From Alphaproteobacteria bacterium (GTDB taxonomy: Bacteria > Pseudomonadota > Alphaproteobacteria > UBA8366 > GCA-2717185): a DNA stretch of 64,000 nt. Every line of letters begins with the position of its first letter. Within the stretch, counting starts at the first letter, position 1. The position numbers and the translations under genes are program-made. The stretch spans positions 1-64,000 of the forward strand of contig WLWY01000001.1 of the NCBI GenBank assembly GCA_012103325.1, written 5' to 3'. The notes under the pieces are model-generated. The model was given only the letters and a program-made list of their open reading frames with translations. It was not told the origin of the DNA and searched no databases. Below are positions 28,951 through 37,502 of the stretch, piece by piece.

Positions 28951-29838
28951 ATGCAAACCGTCAGAAACCGGAAGTCGAAGAAACTGAATACCAAGCATAT
29001 TGAGATCGTCCGAGACGTCTCAACGCTGCGGGCGAAAGTCCGGGAATGGCGCCAGAACGGTGAAACGATCGGCTTGATTCCGACGATGGGGGCCCTGCAT
29101 GACGGCCATCTGGCGCTGGTCAAGGCGGCCCAACGGACTTGCGACCGGACGGTTACGTCGATCTTCGTGAACCCGACCCAATTCGCGCCAAGCGAGGATT
29201 TCGAATCCTACCCGCGCGATGAGGCGGACGATATCGCAAAACTTGATTCCCTGTCGGCGGATATCGCCTTCATGCCAGGTGTCGCCGACATGTACGCGGA
29301 CGGCTTCTCGACCAGGGTTGCCGTTTCAGGCTTGAGCGAAGGTCTTTGCGGCGCCAGCCGTCCGCACTTCTTTGGCGGCGTTGCCACAGTTGTTACCAAG
29401 CTGCTGCTCCAGGCGCTCCCCGACCGGGCGTATTTCGGCGAAAAAGACTATCAGCAGCTCCAGGTCGTCAGCCGCATGGTCCGCGACCTCGATATTCCCT
29501 CGACGATCGTCGGTGTTCCCACGGTGCGCGAATCCGACGGCCTCGCCATGTCGTCCCGCAATTGGTATTTGTCGCCGCAGGAACGCACCGTCGCGCCGAC
29601 GCTACACAACGTCCTTCGCGACGTCGCGGCACGGGTCGCTGGAGGCGAAGACTGCGCCAGCGCGATCGCCGCAGGACGCGCCGTGCTGGAAACCGCCGGC
29701 TTCGGACCGGTCGACTATATCGCCGTGTGTCACGCCGAATCGCTGGAACCGCTCGACCGGGTGGACGGACCCGCACGCGTTCTGGCCGCGGCGCATCTTG
29801 GCCGGACCCGCCTGATCGACAACGTCCCAGTTAAATAA
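28951..29838 (+). CDS. panC: Pantoate--beta-alanine ligase
   Basis: ATP-dependent synthesis of pantothenate from pantoate and beta-alanine. Motifs: PTMGALHDGHLALV with the HxGH adenylate signature (about residues 47-60), FVNPTQF, the KDYQQL segment and VRESDGLAMSSRN (about 191-203). The start is uncertain: ATG 28951 gives 295 residues, near the family norm of about 280-290; the frame stays open back to the palindrome at 28822, which would add 43 atypical residues. Convergent with gpt, 3 bp away. Confidence 0.93.
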   Translation: MQTVRNRKSKKLNTKHIEIVRDVSTLRAKVREWRQNGETIGLIPTMGALHDGHLALVKAAQRTCDRTVTSIFVNPTQFAPSEDFESYPRDEADDIAKLDSLSADIAFMPGVADMYADGFSTRVAVSGLSEGLCGASRPHFFGGVATVVTKLLLQALPDRAYFGEKDYQQLQVVSRMVRDLDIPSTIVGVPTVRESDGLAMSSRNWYLSPQERTVAPTLHNVLRDVAARVAGGEDCASAIAAGRAVLETAGFGPVDYIAVCHAESLEPLDRVDGPARVLAAAHLGRTRLIDNVPVK

Positions 29839-29841
29839 CGA

Positions 29842-30312
29842 TCAGCCCCTTCCGCCGGAAATCGGCGCGGCATAGGCGAGTTCGACGTCCCAGGGAAACA
29901 GGATCCATGTATCCTGGCTGACTTCCGTCACATAGGTATCGACCAGCGGCCGGCCCGCCGGCTTGGCGTAGACGGTTGCGAAATGCGCTTGCGGCAGCAT
30001 TTTCCGGACGATGCGCGCCGTGCGGCCCGTATCGACCAAATCGTCCACGATGAGCCAGCCCGCGCCACTTCCTTCAACCGTTTTGAGGATTTTTGCGTCG
30101 CCGTGGTCCTTGTGCTCGTAGGACGCGATGCACACCGTATCCACGAGCCGGACATCGAGCTCGCGGGCCACGATCGCGGCTGGCACGAGCCCGCCCCGGG
30201 TAACCGCAACGACCCCGTCGAAGGGCCCGAGTTCGAGCAGGCGCCATGCGAGCGCCCGCGCGTTGCGGTGCAGTTCTTCCCAGGAAACCGGGAAATCCTT
30301 CGGCGCGCTCAT
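29842..30312 (-). CDS. gpt: Xanthine phosphoribosyltransferase
   Basis: 156-residue purine-salvage type I phosphoribosyltransferase forming XMP/GMP from xanthine or guanine and PRPP. PRPP motif [13 protein letters not shown] (about residues 87-99); [18 protein letters not shown] (about 35-52) is the conserved early strand. ATG 30312 overlaps the preceding DUF4864 stop as ATGA; the earlier open frame merely shadows that gene. Confidence 0.92.
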   Translation of the reverse strand: MSAPKDFPVSWEELHRNARALAWRLLELGPFDGVVAVTRGGLVPAAIVARELDVRLVDTVCIASYEHKDHGDAKILKTVEGSGAGWLIVDDLVDTGRTARIVRKMLPQAHFATVYAKPAGRPLVDTYVTEVSQDTWILFPWDVELAYAAPISGGRG

Positions 30313-30728
30313 GCCGATCCTCCATTCGGGCGAACCAGGACACAGCCGGCGATGCGCCATGACCCATCCGACTGGCGCGCCATCATGTACAAGCCCACCA
30401 CCTGTCCGCCATCCGGCCCGGTGAACAGAACGCGTTGTACCAATTGCTGGTCTCGCTCCACTAGATCGAGATAGGTGACAGCACGCGGCCGATAGACCGG
30501 TGCATAGGACGCTGCCACCATGCACAGGAAATTCTCCGGAGAACCGAACATTGCCTGAATGTCCGGGCTGGCGATAGCGAACGCCGCCGCCGCGTCATCG
30601 CGCTGAAAGGCATCAAGCTGCGCGCCGATAACCGACAGAATGCCGGCGCGACGCGCGTCCTCCGCAACAACCGGCAGGCTCGATAGAAGAAAAACCAAAA
30701 GGGCGGCAAATACTCTAACCCGCATCAA
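30309..30728 (-). CDS. DUF4864 domain-containing exported protein
   Basis: 139 residues with a signal peptide (about 1-22, [21 protein letters not shown]) followed by a domain that matches DUF4864: an [24 protein letters not shown] segment, [11 protein letters not shown], and a C-terminal [10 protein letters not shown]. The fold is reminiscent of SnoaL/NTF2-like proteins, function unknown. Probably periplasmic. Translationally coupled to gpt by overlap, though no functional link is evident. Confidence 0.82.
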   Translation of the reverse strand: MMRVRVFAALLVFLLSSLPVVAEDARRAGILSVIGAQLDAFQRDDAAAAFAIASPDIQAMFGSPENFLCMVAASYAPVYRPRAVTYLDLVERDQQLVQRVLFTGPDGGQVVGLYMMARQSDGSWRIAGCVLVRPNGGSA

Positions 30729-30760
30729 CCGCTCTCCTGTTAGGCGGAAAGACTAAGCCG

Positions 30761-31936
30761 TTACCGGACGTATATTTGAACCTCGTTCGATTCCACGTCC
30801 TGGCTAGAGCGCGACGACAGCTTCACGCGGTTCGCGGGAAGCCCCATATCGGCCAGGGTCCGCAGCACGCTCTCGGCGTTCCGCTTGCTCTGCGTGCTGT
30901 TCAAGGCGGCCTGTGCCGGACTGCCGCGTTTCGGGCTGACCGCCACGAGATCGAACGACGCATTGGGCTTGCGCTCCAGCGCCCGGCTGACCGCGTTGTA
31001 CAGAGCCTGCTGAAACTGAATGTTGGGCCGGTCAAAGCGGATCACCACAAGCGGCCGTTCGCCCACGACCGGGCCGGCCGACTGCGCCGCAGCGCTCGCC
31101 AGTGCTTGGCTTTGCGCAAAGGCGCGGTTGACCAGACTGGTGCCGTACAATTCACCATTCTTCACCGCAAGCGACATGGTCGTAAGGTTGCGGCGCTCAT
31201 TGCCGACATAGGTCGTCTGCCGCGACACGTCCTCGCTCAACTCGTTCAGCAGCCGGTCGATCAGCACGACGGTGCGGTTGACTTCGTCTTCCAGGACGCG
31301 GAGTTGGCGGTGATCCTCGTCGACCGCGCCGCTCAGCGCGTAGGTCGCCCGCACGCTGTCGAGCAGCCACGCAGCGAGCCCGGCTTCGCCGGCAGCGTCG
31401 TTGGACAGCTTGTCCATGCGGCCAAGGCTTTCGCCGATCTGCTCCAGCTTCTGCTGTGCCTCGTTCCACTGCTTGACCAGAACCGGATTGCCCGGCGTCG
31501 TGCCAACCTGGAGCTTGGCGTTCATCGCCGCCACCACTTCATGGTAGCGCCGGGACGAACCGATATTCTGCGCCGTGAGCTGCGTCATACGTTTGTTCAG
31601 ATCGCCGACCGAACGCTGCAACTTGCCAAGGTCGGTGCGCATCTGCGCCACCTTACGGCCGACGAAGGTGCCCGACGGCTGGCCGGCAGCCTGTGCCGCC
31701 GCCGCTGCCTGCGCGCTTTGCTGGGGCGGCGTGAAGGTCGGTTCCTTCGGCGCGGGGATATCGATCCGCGTCGGCGGCGACGCGGTCGTTGCCGTGCCCG
31801 ACGCCGCGGAAGCCGGCGGTGTAGCGCCGGCGGGATCGGATCCGGAAAGCGATGGCCACAGGGTCTCATCAGCAGTGCCGCACCCTGCAAGCAATGCCGC
31901 CCCGAATAGAACGGTGGAATATTGGCGAAATTTCAT
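30761..31936 (-). CDS. OmpA-like lipoprotein with coiled-coil region
   Basis: 391 residues. Lipoprotein signal with lipobox LLAGC (modified Cys19), a Pro/Ala/Ser/Thr-rich linker to about residue 80, an alpha-helical coiled-coil-like segment (about 90-250), and a C-terminal OmpA-like peptidoglycan-associated domain (about 295-391, ending NAESVLRTLADMGLPANRVKLSS...VQIYV). It probably anchors the outer membrane to peptidoglycan or belongs to an envelope assembly. Start ATG 31936 is set by the signal sequence. Confidence 0.82.
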   Translation of the reverse strand: MKFRQYSTVLFGAALLAGCGTADETLWPSLSGSDPAGATPPASAASGTATTASPPTRIDIPAPKEPTFTPPQQSAQAAAAAQAAGQPSGTFVGRKVAQMRTDLGKLQRSVGDLNKRMTQLTAQNIGSSRRYHEVVAAMNAKLQVGTTPGNPVLVKQWNEAQQKLEQIGESLGRMDKLSNDAAGEAGLAAWLLDSVRATYALSGAVDEDHRQLRVLEDEVNRTVVLIDRLLNELSEDVSRQTTYVGNERRNLTTMSLAVKNGELYGTSLVNRAFAQSQALASAAAQSAGPVVGERPLVVIRFDRPNIQFQQALYNAVSRALERKPNASFDLVAVSPKRGSPAQAALNSTQSKRNAESVLRTLADMGLPANRVKLSSRSSQDVESNEVQIYVR

Positions 31937-32184
31937 TCGAATACTTTGCCCCGAAAACGCTGTCATTCTACCAATAAAGTGCAAAAGTCCAAAAGTCGAC
32001 CGTTTGCATTTACCAAAACAAGGACTTTACGCTTTTTATTTCGGCGATATTAAAGGAGGGTCTTGCAGCCGACAAGCTGCATTTCCAGCCTCACATGCAA
32101 GCACCGGGCAACGGCGTTACATAGGGTCTTGCGATGCCGACCGCCATTGAGTAGGTTCCCTCGCCGCCGGGCTCGCCCGGCATC

Positions 32185-32261
32185 GCGCCCGTAGCTCAAT
32201 TGGATAGAGCGTCTGACTACGGATCAGGAGGTTGGGGGTTCGAGTCCTCCCGGGCGCGCCA
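32185..32261 (+). tRNA. tRNA-Arg (anticodon ACG)
   Basis: Full cloverleaf of 77 nt: acceptor stem GCGCCCG/CGGGCGC, D arm GCTC..GAGC, anticodon stem TCTGA/TCAGG around loop CTACGGA (anticodon ACG), variable AGGTT, T arm GGGGG-TTCGAGT-CCTCC, discriminator G and encoded CCA. Three degenerate copies of its 3' region occur further right in the window, suggesting it has served as an integration target. Confidence 0.95.
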
Positions 32262-32574
32262 GCATTTTCCATAGCACGCCGTTTGCTGCAGGCTGTCGGC
32301 CTGCACGGTACGGTATTTCACGGTGCTGTCAGGCTAACGCCACAAACCGCGAAATTTGGGCGAAAGTTTGCGTTGAGCGTGAAGATTTCATCCACGTCTG
32401 CTTTCAACCCAAACAAGTCCGATGTGCCCGTAAACTCAGACATCGTTGGCGTGGTGGTCAAAGGCCGAGTCTGACCCTGAGCGGAAGTGAGCATGGTTGT
32501 TCTGAAGGTTCGCTTTATCCTCCGAAGCAGACGAAAAGCATCCCTCGGACCCTGACAGGATTGGCGTATGCCAC

Positions 32575-32638
32575 TAGATCAGATCATGGTTAGTTGGAAT
32601 CGCCTTTGGCGACCCAATAACTATGTGAATCTGATCTA
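32575..32638. repeat. Palindromic element with TAGATCAGAT ends
   Basis: Perfect 10-bp terminal inverted repeats TAGATCAGAT (32575-32584) and ATCTGATCTA (32629-32638) enclose a second stem TCGCC-TTT-GGCGA (32600-32612). The plan (outer ends carrying GATTCA/GATC, variable inner hairpin) resembles the elements at 21350, 21428 and 61653. The rest of the gap between the tRNA and the AsnB-like gene (32262-32784) contains no gene I can support. Confidence 0.65.
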
Positions 32639-32656
32639 ACTTATTGATAGCAAGCG

Positions 32657-32705
32657 GATTCACAAAAATATCCGAACTCATAAAATGAGTTCGTCTAAAC
32701 TTGAT
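32657..32705. repeat. Second palindromic element upstream of AsnB-like gene
   Basis: GATTCAC at 32657-32663, then a hairpin CGAACTCAT-AAA-ATGAGTTCG (9-bp stem, 32673-32693), then GAT at 32703. Layout and the GATTCAC end match the dispersed palindrome family, and it lies 18 bp from its neighbour, as the two units at 21.4 kb do. It is about 80 bp before the AsnB-like start, so it could also affect that gene's expression. Confidence 0.5.
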
Positions 32706-32784
32706 ACGCTCCAGGAGAAGTCACCGTGCGTTTGGATGATAAAGTATTATCCTCTAGCAAAGGGACAATCCTGACGAGGTTATT

Positions 32785-34284
32785 ATGTGTGGCTTTGTCT
32801 GCCTCTGGAATATTGACGACCAAGCGCTTGCCCGCCGGATGATCGGCAAGATCGCCCATCGCGGGCCGGACGAGGTGCGCGTGCGTCAAGCGGCCAACGT
32901 GCCCGCCATCATGGCCCACTGCCGGCTGTCGATCATCGGCCCCGAAAACGGCAGCCAGCCATTTTACAGCGCCGAGGACATCCTCGTCGCCAATGGCGAG
33001 GTGTATAATTACGCAGATCTGCGCGCGATCCTCGGTGAAAGCGCTTTCGAGACCGAAAGCGACAGCGAGACCATCTTGCACCTGTTCCGCGCGGGCGAAT
33101 TACGTTGGATCGCCAAGCTGGATGGGATGTTCGCTTTCGTTCTGGCCACCCCGGAGCGGATTATCGCCGCGCGTGATCCGCTTGGCATCAAGCCTCTGTT
33201 CATGGCCCGTATCGGCAACGGCCTGGCCTTCGCATCGGAGTTGAAGGCTTACGACGGACTGGGTCTGAGCGAAGTTGAGTCCATCGACCCAGGCGCGATG
33301 TTCGACAGCATCGACGGCTTTCGTGAATGGTATCGCATGCCACAGGGCGCGGCCGAACTGGAATCGGGAGAAGATGCCGAACCGATCTGGCGCGAGTTGC
33401 GTCTGGTGTTGGAAGCGGCGGTACGCAAATGGATGGTTGCCGATGTCGAAGTCGGCGCGTTTTTGTCCGGTGGGCTGGATTCTTCGCTGATTGCGGCTCT
33501 TGCGGCAGGCGCCATTGACCGCCCCCTCAAGACCTTCTCGGTCGGCACGGCGGCAAGTCCCGATCTTGCCGCCGCACGCCGCGTGGCGGAACATATCGGC
33601 TCTGATCACCACGAGTTGGTGTTCTCGGCGGCCGACTTGGCGGAGATACTGCCGCATGTGATTTACCACCTTGAAAGCGCCGACGTCGATCTTGTGCGTA
33701 GCGCCTTGCCGACCCATTTTGCGGCGATCCTTGCCCGTCGTCACGTCAAGGCGGTGCTGACGGGCGAAGGCGCGGACGAGCTGTTCGCTGGCTATGCCTA
33801 TCACCATGCCTACGCCAGGAAACCCAGAGCCCTGGCGGATGAACTCACCCGTTCGCTTGGCACGATGCACAATATCAACTTGCAACGGGTCGATCGGATT
33901 ACCATGGCTCAGGGCTTGGAAGCGCGGACGCCGTTTCTCGACCGTGATCTAATCGACTTTGCGCAGTCCATCCCGGCTTCCTTGAAGATGAAGATTGCCG
34001 ATGGGGCGACGCAAGAAACGACGGAAAAATGGATTTTGCGCAAAGCGTGCGAGGAACTGTTGCCCGCTGATCTGGTTTGGCGGAAAAAGGCTCAGTTCGA
34101 CGAAGGCAGCGGAACCGTTGACGTGCTCAACGAGGCGCTGTCGCAACGGCTCGATGTGACGCCGCCGGTGAACCGCGAGAGCGAAGGCGGGCTTTATGAG
34201 CGGATTTTGCGGGACCAATACGAGGACCCGGACCTTATTCTGGAAAACGCGGGCATGTGGACCGCTGGTCGTGTCACGGTCTGA
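32785..34284 (+). CDS. Asparagine synthase (glutamine-hydrolysing)-like protein
   Basis: 499-residue AsnB-type enzyme. The Ntn glutaminase domain starts MCGF with the catalytic Cys2 and has the glutamine-site motifs HRGPDE, HCRLSIIG, NGEVYNY and DPLGIKPLF. The synthetase domain has the ATP PP-loop SGGLDSS (228-234) and TGEGADELFAGY. The C-terminal LEARTPFLDRDLIDF and KWILRKA are also typical. It is shorter than E. coli AsnB (about 550). It may make asparagine or amidate/cyclise another carboxylate; the neighbouring methyltransferase leaves a secondary-metabolite role open. It lies within the first block beyond tRNA-Arg. Confidence 0.9.
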   Translation: MCGFVCLWNIDDQALARRMIGKIAHRGPDEVRVRQAANVPAIMAHCRLSIIGPENGSQPFYSAEDILVANGEVYNYADLRAILGESAFETESDSETILHLFRAGELRWIAKLDGMFAFVLATPERIIAARDPLGIKPLFMARIGNGLAFASELKAYDGLGLSEVESIDPGAMFDSIDGFREWYRMPQGAAELESGEDAEPIWRELRLVLEAAVRKWMVADVEVGAFLSGGLDSSLIAALAAGAIDRPLKTFSVGTAASPDLAAARRVAEHIGSDHHELVFSAADLAEILPHVIYHLESADVDLVRSALPTHFAAILARRHVKAVLTGEGADELFAGYAYHHAYARKPRALADELTRSLGTMHNINLQRVDRITMAQGLEARTPFLDRDLIDFAQSIPASLKMKIADGATQETTEKWILRKACEELLPADLVWRKKAQFDEGSGTVDVLNEALSQRLDVTPPVNRESEGGLYERILRDQYEDPDLILENAGMWTAGRVTV

Positions 34285-34320
34285 TCCTCTGAACTACGAT
34301 CTAATCCTCTGAACTACGAT
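34281..34320. repeat. Tandem duplication of 20 bp
   Basis: Two adjacent 20-base units, CTGATCCTCTGAACTACGAT and CTAATCCTCTGAACTACGAT, differ at one base. The first overlaps the stop codon of the AsnB-like gene. Probably replication slippage near the degraded methyltransferase copy. Confidence 0.85.
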
Positions 34321-34378
34321 CTCGACTTTTTCATTGGCATGCGGGTCGGGGGCGTGACGCCGGTTGCGCGTACCGCAT

Positions 34379-34563
34379 TCAAACAAGAACCAGCTGGTCG
34401 ATCGGCGCTGCGGTCGCTTCACGCATCGGCCGAGAAAGATAGAACTCGGCCAATAGATGTCCCTCGGCCTCCTTGCCCGCCGGGTCGATACCTCGCTCAT
34501 GTAGCCGTTCGAGAACCTGTCCCTGTTCGTCAAGCGCGGCGAACTGGCGCTGAACGAAGATGA
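34379..34563 (-). pseudogene. C-terminal remnant of a second copy of the adjacent SAM methyltransferase
   Basis: Translating the minus strand from 34563 gives IFVQRQFAALDEQGQVLERL, HERGIDPAGKEAEGHLLAEF and YLSRPMREATAAPIDQLVLV then a stop. This is colinear with the last ~58 residues of the methyltransferase encoded just upstream on the same strand (FVQRDFVSDEEQEQVLEQLH, KRGIDPAGKESEGQLLAEFY). An in-frame stop lies just upstream and there is no start, so only the tail of a paralogue survives. The remaining gap to 34592 is short. Confidence 0.85.
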
Positions 34564-34592
34564 TCCAAAGCAGTCATAGTGGACCGTGCCAA

Positions 34593-35462
34593 TTAGGCTG
34601 CGAGCAGATGCTCGATGGGTGTCGCCTCTACTTCATTTGCCGGGCGTGACAGGTAAAATTCGGCCAGAAGCTGGCCTTCGCTTTCCTTGCCGGCAGGATC
34701 GATGCCGCGCTTGTGTAGTTGCTCGAGCACCTGTTCCTGTTCTTCATCCGAAACGAAGTCGCGTTGGACGAAAGTTTGGCCTTCGAGCTTCTCCGTTATG
34801 TATCCCCATTCGGTCAGCGTGTCCTCGATAGCGTCGAATGGAAACATTCGCAGTACAAAATTGCCAATCCATGGCGATCGTCCTTTCGTCAAAGCGGGTA
34901 ACAGGCGCTCGAAGCTCTTTTCTGTCAGATAACCGACGCACCCGGTCGAGGTCACCAAGTCGACCTGTGCTAAATTCTCCGTCGCCTCGCCGGGCAACGG
35001 AGCCGTTTCCAGATTGATGGCAAGACCCTCGTCCAATAAACCGGATTCCTCGGCGAATGAAATGGCAGAATCGGCCTGGTCGAGACCCGTCACCGTGATA
35101 TCAGCCTGTTCGTCAAGATTGCTGAAATAGCGCCGGTCGGACGCAATAAGCTCTTCAGACACAATTCCGGCAATATCTTCCTCGCTCCAATGGTCATAGA
35201 GGTCTGGCATAGACAAATCGTGCTTCAGCAGCGCCGCATTGACGCCGTATGAGCAACCCAGGTCGAGTACATGTACCGTGTCGTTCCGCTGATGCCGCAG
35301 GCGGGAGATCAGCTTCTGGAAAATCGGTTTGGCGGCACCGGGAATGGCATAGCCGAGTTTTCGAAGTTCGTGAAAATAAGCTCTTGGGTCAGGCTGATCG
35401 TAAATGTGATCCATATTTGCCTTAGCCTCATTGATATCGTCTGAGGCGGTATCGCCTGACAT
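34593..35462 (-). CDS. Class I SAM-dependent methyltransferase, substrate unknown
   Basis: 289 residues. SAM-binding motif I is VLDLGCSYGVNAALL (about 65-79); motif II-like ITVTGLDQADSAIS (about 121-134) and VDLVTSTGCVGYLTEKSFERL (motif IV region) follow. The C-terminal ~60 residues form a family-specific extension that is duplicated as a remnant downstream. GGGAG ribosome site 9 bases before ATG. Its neighbour is the AsnB-like gene, convergent. Nothing identifies the substrate. Confidence 0.85.
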   Translation of the reverse strand: MSGDTASDDINEAKANMDHIYDQPDPRAYFHELRKLGYAIPGAAKPIFQKLISRLRHQRNDTVHVLDLGCSYGVNAALLKHDLSMPDLYDHWSEEDIAGIVSEELIASDRRYFSNLDEQADITVTGLDQADSAISFAEESGLLDEGLAINLETAPLPGEATENLAQVDLVTSTGCVGYLTEKSFERLLPALTKGRSPWIGNFVLRMFPFDAIEDTLTEWGYITEKLEGQTFVQRDFVSDEEQEQVLEQLHKRGIDPAGKESEGQLLAEFYLSRPANEVEATPIEHLLAA

Positions 35463-35690
35463 AATCCATCTCCCTGGTTAACTTGCAGACACGCGAAATG
35501 CCAAACCTGCAGGCCGTGACGCACCCGTCCCGCACGTTAAAATTTCTGTTTGTCAGCTTGTTCTGCGCAGTCTAACACGGCGGTCCCGTTATTTAAAACC
35601 GACCTGGGCAGTGAAGGAGAGGATACAAACGTGCCATGACCGCAATTTCATTGCGAGATTCCTCCCAAATCGCGCTCCACTCAGCGAATG

Positions 35691-35745
35691 TCTCGAACAG
35701 GCGGTTCGAACTTTCTCCTCTAGGGCGCGCCAGTTTTTTCCATAT
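35691..35745 (+). repeat. tRNA-Arg 3'-end-like repeat, copy A
   Basis: Contains GGTTCGAA followed by CTCCTCTAGGGCGCGCCAG and TTTTTTCCATA; the tRNA-Arg gene reads GGTTCGAG, CTCCCGGGCGCGCCAG and ATTTTCCATA. Similarity to the tRNA flank continues about 50 bp further (CCGTT.GC.GCAGGC, ACGGTA). It therefore looks like an attachment-site-type duplication bounding the block 32.26-35.74 kb. The surrounding gap 35463-35967 has no supported gene. Confidence 0.65.
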
Positions 35746-35855
35746 AAGACCGTTCGCCGCAGGCAGGTTGCCCGGACGTTACGGTAATTGATCTTGCGGC
35801 AGTTTTAGCGTCTTAAAATGTCTAGAGTGGGCGAAGGATCGCCGACTTAGAGGCA

Positions 35856-35895
35856 CCTAACGATACGCTGAGAAAGCGGTGAGCGTATCGTTAGG
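35856..35895. terminator. 14-bp perfect hairpin downstream of copy A
   Basis: CCTAACGATACGCT (35856-35869) and its exact complement (35882-35895) around a 12-base loop. It lies 73 bp beyond the stop of the GcvT-like gene, in that gene's 3' flank. There is no T-tract, so termination is possible but unproven. Confidence 0.4.
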
Positions 35896-35967
35896 GATCA
35901 TTTCCCCTACCGTTTCGCAAACATCGTCCGCAAAATCGACTCTTGCGGATTTAGTTGAATTGCAAAA

Positions 35968-37272
35968 CTAAAACGCCGCGTCGCGACCAGCGGCCTTTGC
36001 GATTTCGCGGGCGTTTGGATTGACCGACTGCCGGAACGGCATCTCGACGATTTCCGCATCGACCGGTTGACCAGGCATGTCGGCATATTGGTCTGGCAAC
36101 CAGACCTTTAGCTTGTTGCCCAGGTCGCGCATTTCCCACGGCACATGGCCCATGGCGATATTGGTTTCCAGTTCAGGCGAGTACCAAGGCGACGTGACAT
36201 ATCCGATGGGCTCGCCACCGTCGGGCCCCGAAATAAGCCAGAAATCCGGGGCATATTCATCGATCGGCTTGCCCTGAATGGTCATGCCGACGAGAGTGGT
36301 TTTGAATGGCGGGGTACCGGCGACGATCAACTCACGTGCACGCTCCAGCGCCTCTTTGCCGATATAATCCGCCGTCTTTTTGCGGGGCACCTGGTAACCG
36401 AGGTTGCACTGGAACGGCATGGTTTCGAAATCCATGTCCTGACCCCAGGACAGGATACCGGCCGCGATGCGGCGGTGATGCGCCGGGGCAATGACCATGA
36501 GGCTGTGCTTCTTGCCGGCTTCCAGCACCGCGTTCCACATATCGTCGGCATACAGCGTGGCATCGCGAAGATAAATTTCGAAGCCTTTCTCGCCGCTAAA
36601 TCCGGTTTGAGAAATAATGCAGTCCCGGCCACCGACGACAGCTTCCATCAAGCCGTAGGAGGGCAGCTCACGGACCGCGTCGCCGACCAGATCGGCCATC
36701 AGGTCGGCCGATTTCGGGCCCTGGATCTGGACGGGGCAAACGTCGATTTCATTGATTTCAACATTGAATTGGCAGCCCACATTGACGCCCTGCAACCACA
36801 ACATGATGTCCGAGTCCGACAGGCTGAACCAGAATTCGTTCTGCGACAGACGCAGCAGAATCGGGTCGTTCAGGACGCCACCCTTTTCGTTGCACAGGAT
36901 GACGTATTTGCCCTTCATCGGCTCGATGCGTGTCGCATCGCGAGTGATCACATAATTCACGAAGGCTTCCGCATCCGGCCCGATAACTTGGATTTGCCGT
37001 TCAACGGCAACGTTCCACATGGTGACGTGATTGACCAACGCGTCATATTCGACCATCGCACCGCCATCTTCCGGCCGCACATAACCGCGCGGATGGTAGA
37101 TGCGGTTATAGACCGTGGCGCGCCAGCAGCCCGCCTCCATGGATAGGTGCCAATACGGCGACTTCCGCACCCGGGTCGAAATCAGCATCTCGACGGGGGT
37201 CGACCCGCTCTGTCGTAAATTATAGGGAACCTTGCGATCGCTTTGATCAACGCTTGTGGCATGTTTGGTCAT
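35968..37272 (-). CDS. GcvT-like aminomethyltransferase/THF-dependent demethylase
   Basis: 434-residue protein of the glycine-cleavage T/DmdA superfamily. GcvT-type segments include YDALVNHVTMWNVAVERQIQVIGPDAEAF (about 76-104), NEKGGVLNDPILLRL, QTGFSGEKGFEIYL (about 220-233) and IAAGILSWGQDMDFETMPF. Such proteins move a methyl or methylene group from an amine or sulfonium onto tetrahydrofolate. It is longer than DmdA (about 370). It lies in a cluster with amine demethylases and an MTHFR-like gene, so it probably handles one of the released one-carbon units. Divergent from a GlxA-type regulator. Confidence 0.85.
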   Translation of the reverse strand: MTKHATSVDQSDRKVPYNLRQSGSTPVEMLISTRVRKSPYWHLSMEAGCWRATVYNRIYHPRGYVRPEDGGAMVEYDALVNHVTMWNVAVERQIQVIGPDAEAFVNYVITRDATRIEPMKGKYVILCNEKGGVLNDPILLRLSQNEFWFSLSDSDIMLWLQGVNVGCQFNVEINEIDVCPVQIQGPKSADLMADLVGDAVRELPSYGLMEAVVGGRDCIISQTGFSGEKGFEIYLRDATLYADDMWNAVLEAGKKHSLMVIAPAHHRRIAAGILSWGQDMDFETMPFQCNLGYQVPRKKTADYIGKEALERARELIVAGTPPFKTTLVGMTIQGKPIDEYAPDFWLISGPDGGEPIGYVTSPWYSPELETNIAMGHVPWEMRDLGNKLKVWLPDQYADMPGQPVDAEIVEMPFRQSVNPNAREIAKAAGRDAAF

Positions 37273-37502
37273 GGCAAAGATCTCCTGCTGGCGCGCAGCG
37301 CGCGCGAATTCCGATATCCTCCTTTTTCATCTTTCGCTTCGCCGCGATAATTCCCGGGCGAACAGTTTTGTTCAAAACGCGACATCTGGGCGGAAATTGG
37401 TCCCAAAAAACGTTGAATTTCCTAGTAACGGCAGTGCGGTAATACCGTGTACAATATCAAGTGGCCCGTGACCTGCGCCCGCGAATGGAGTGTTTGTTTG
37501 CG

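Noticed and set aside
32232..32474. 80-codon open frame starting within the tRNA-Arg gene
   Set aside because: It overlaps the tRNA, has no ribosome site and resembles nothing.
34294..34533. 79-codon minus-strand open frame in the gap after the AsnB-like gene
   Set aside because: A different frame over the same bases encodes the methyltransferase remnant; this one is a frame shadow.
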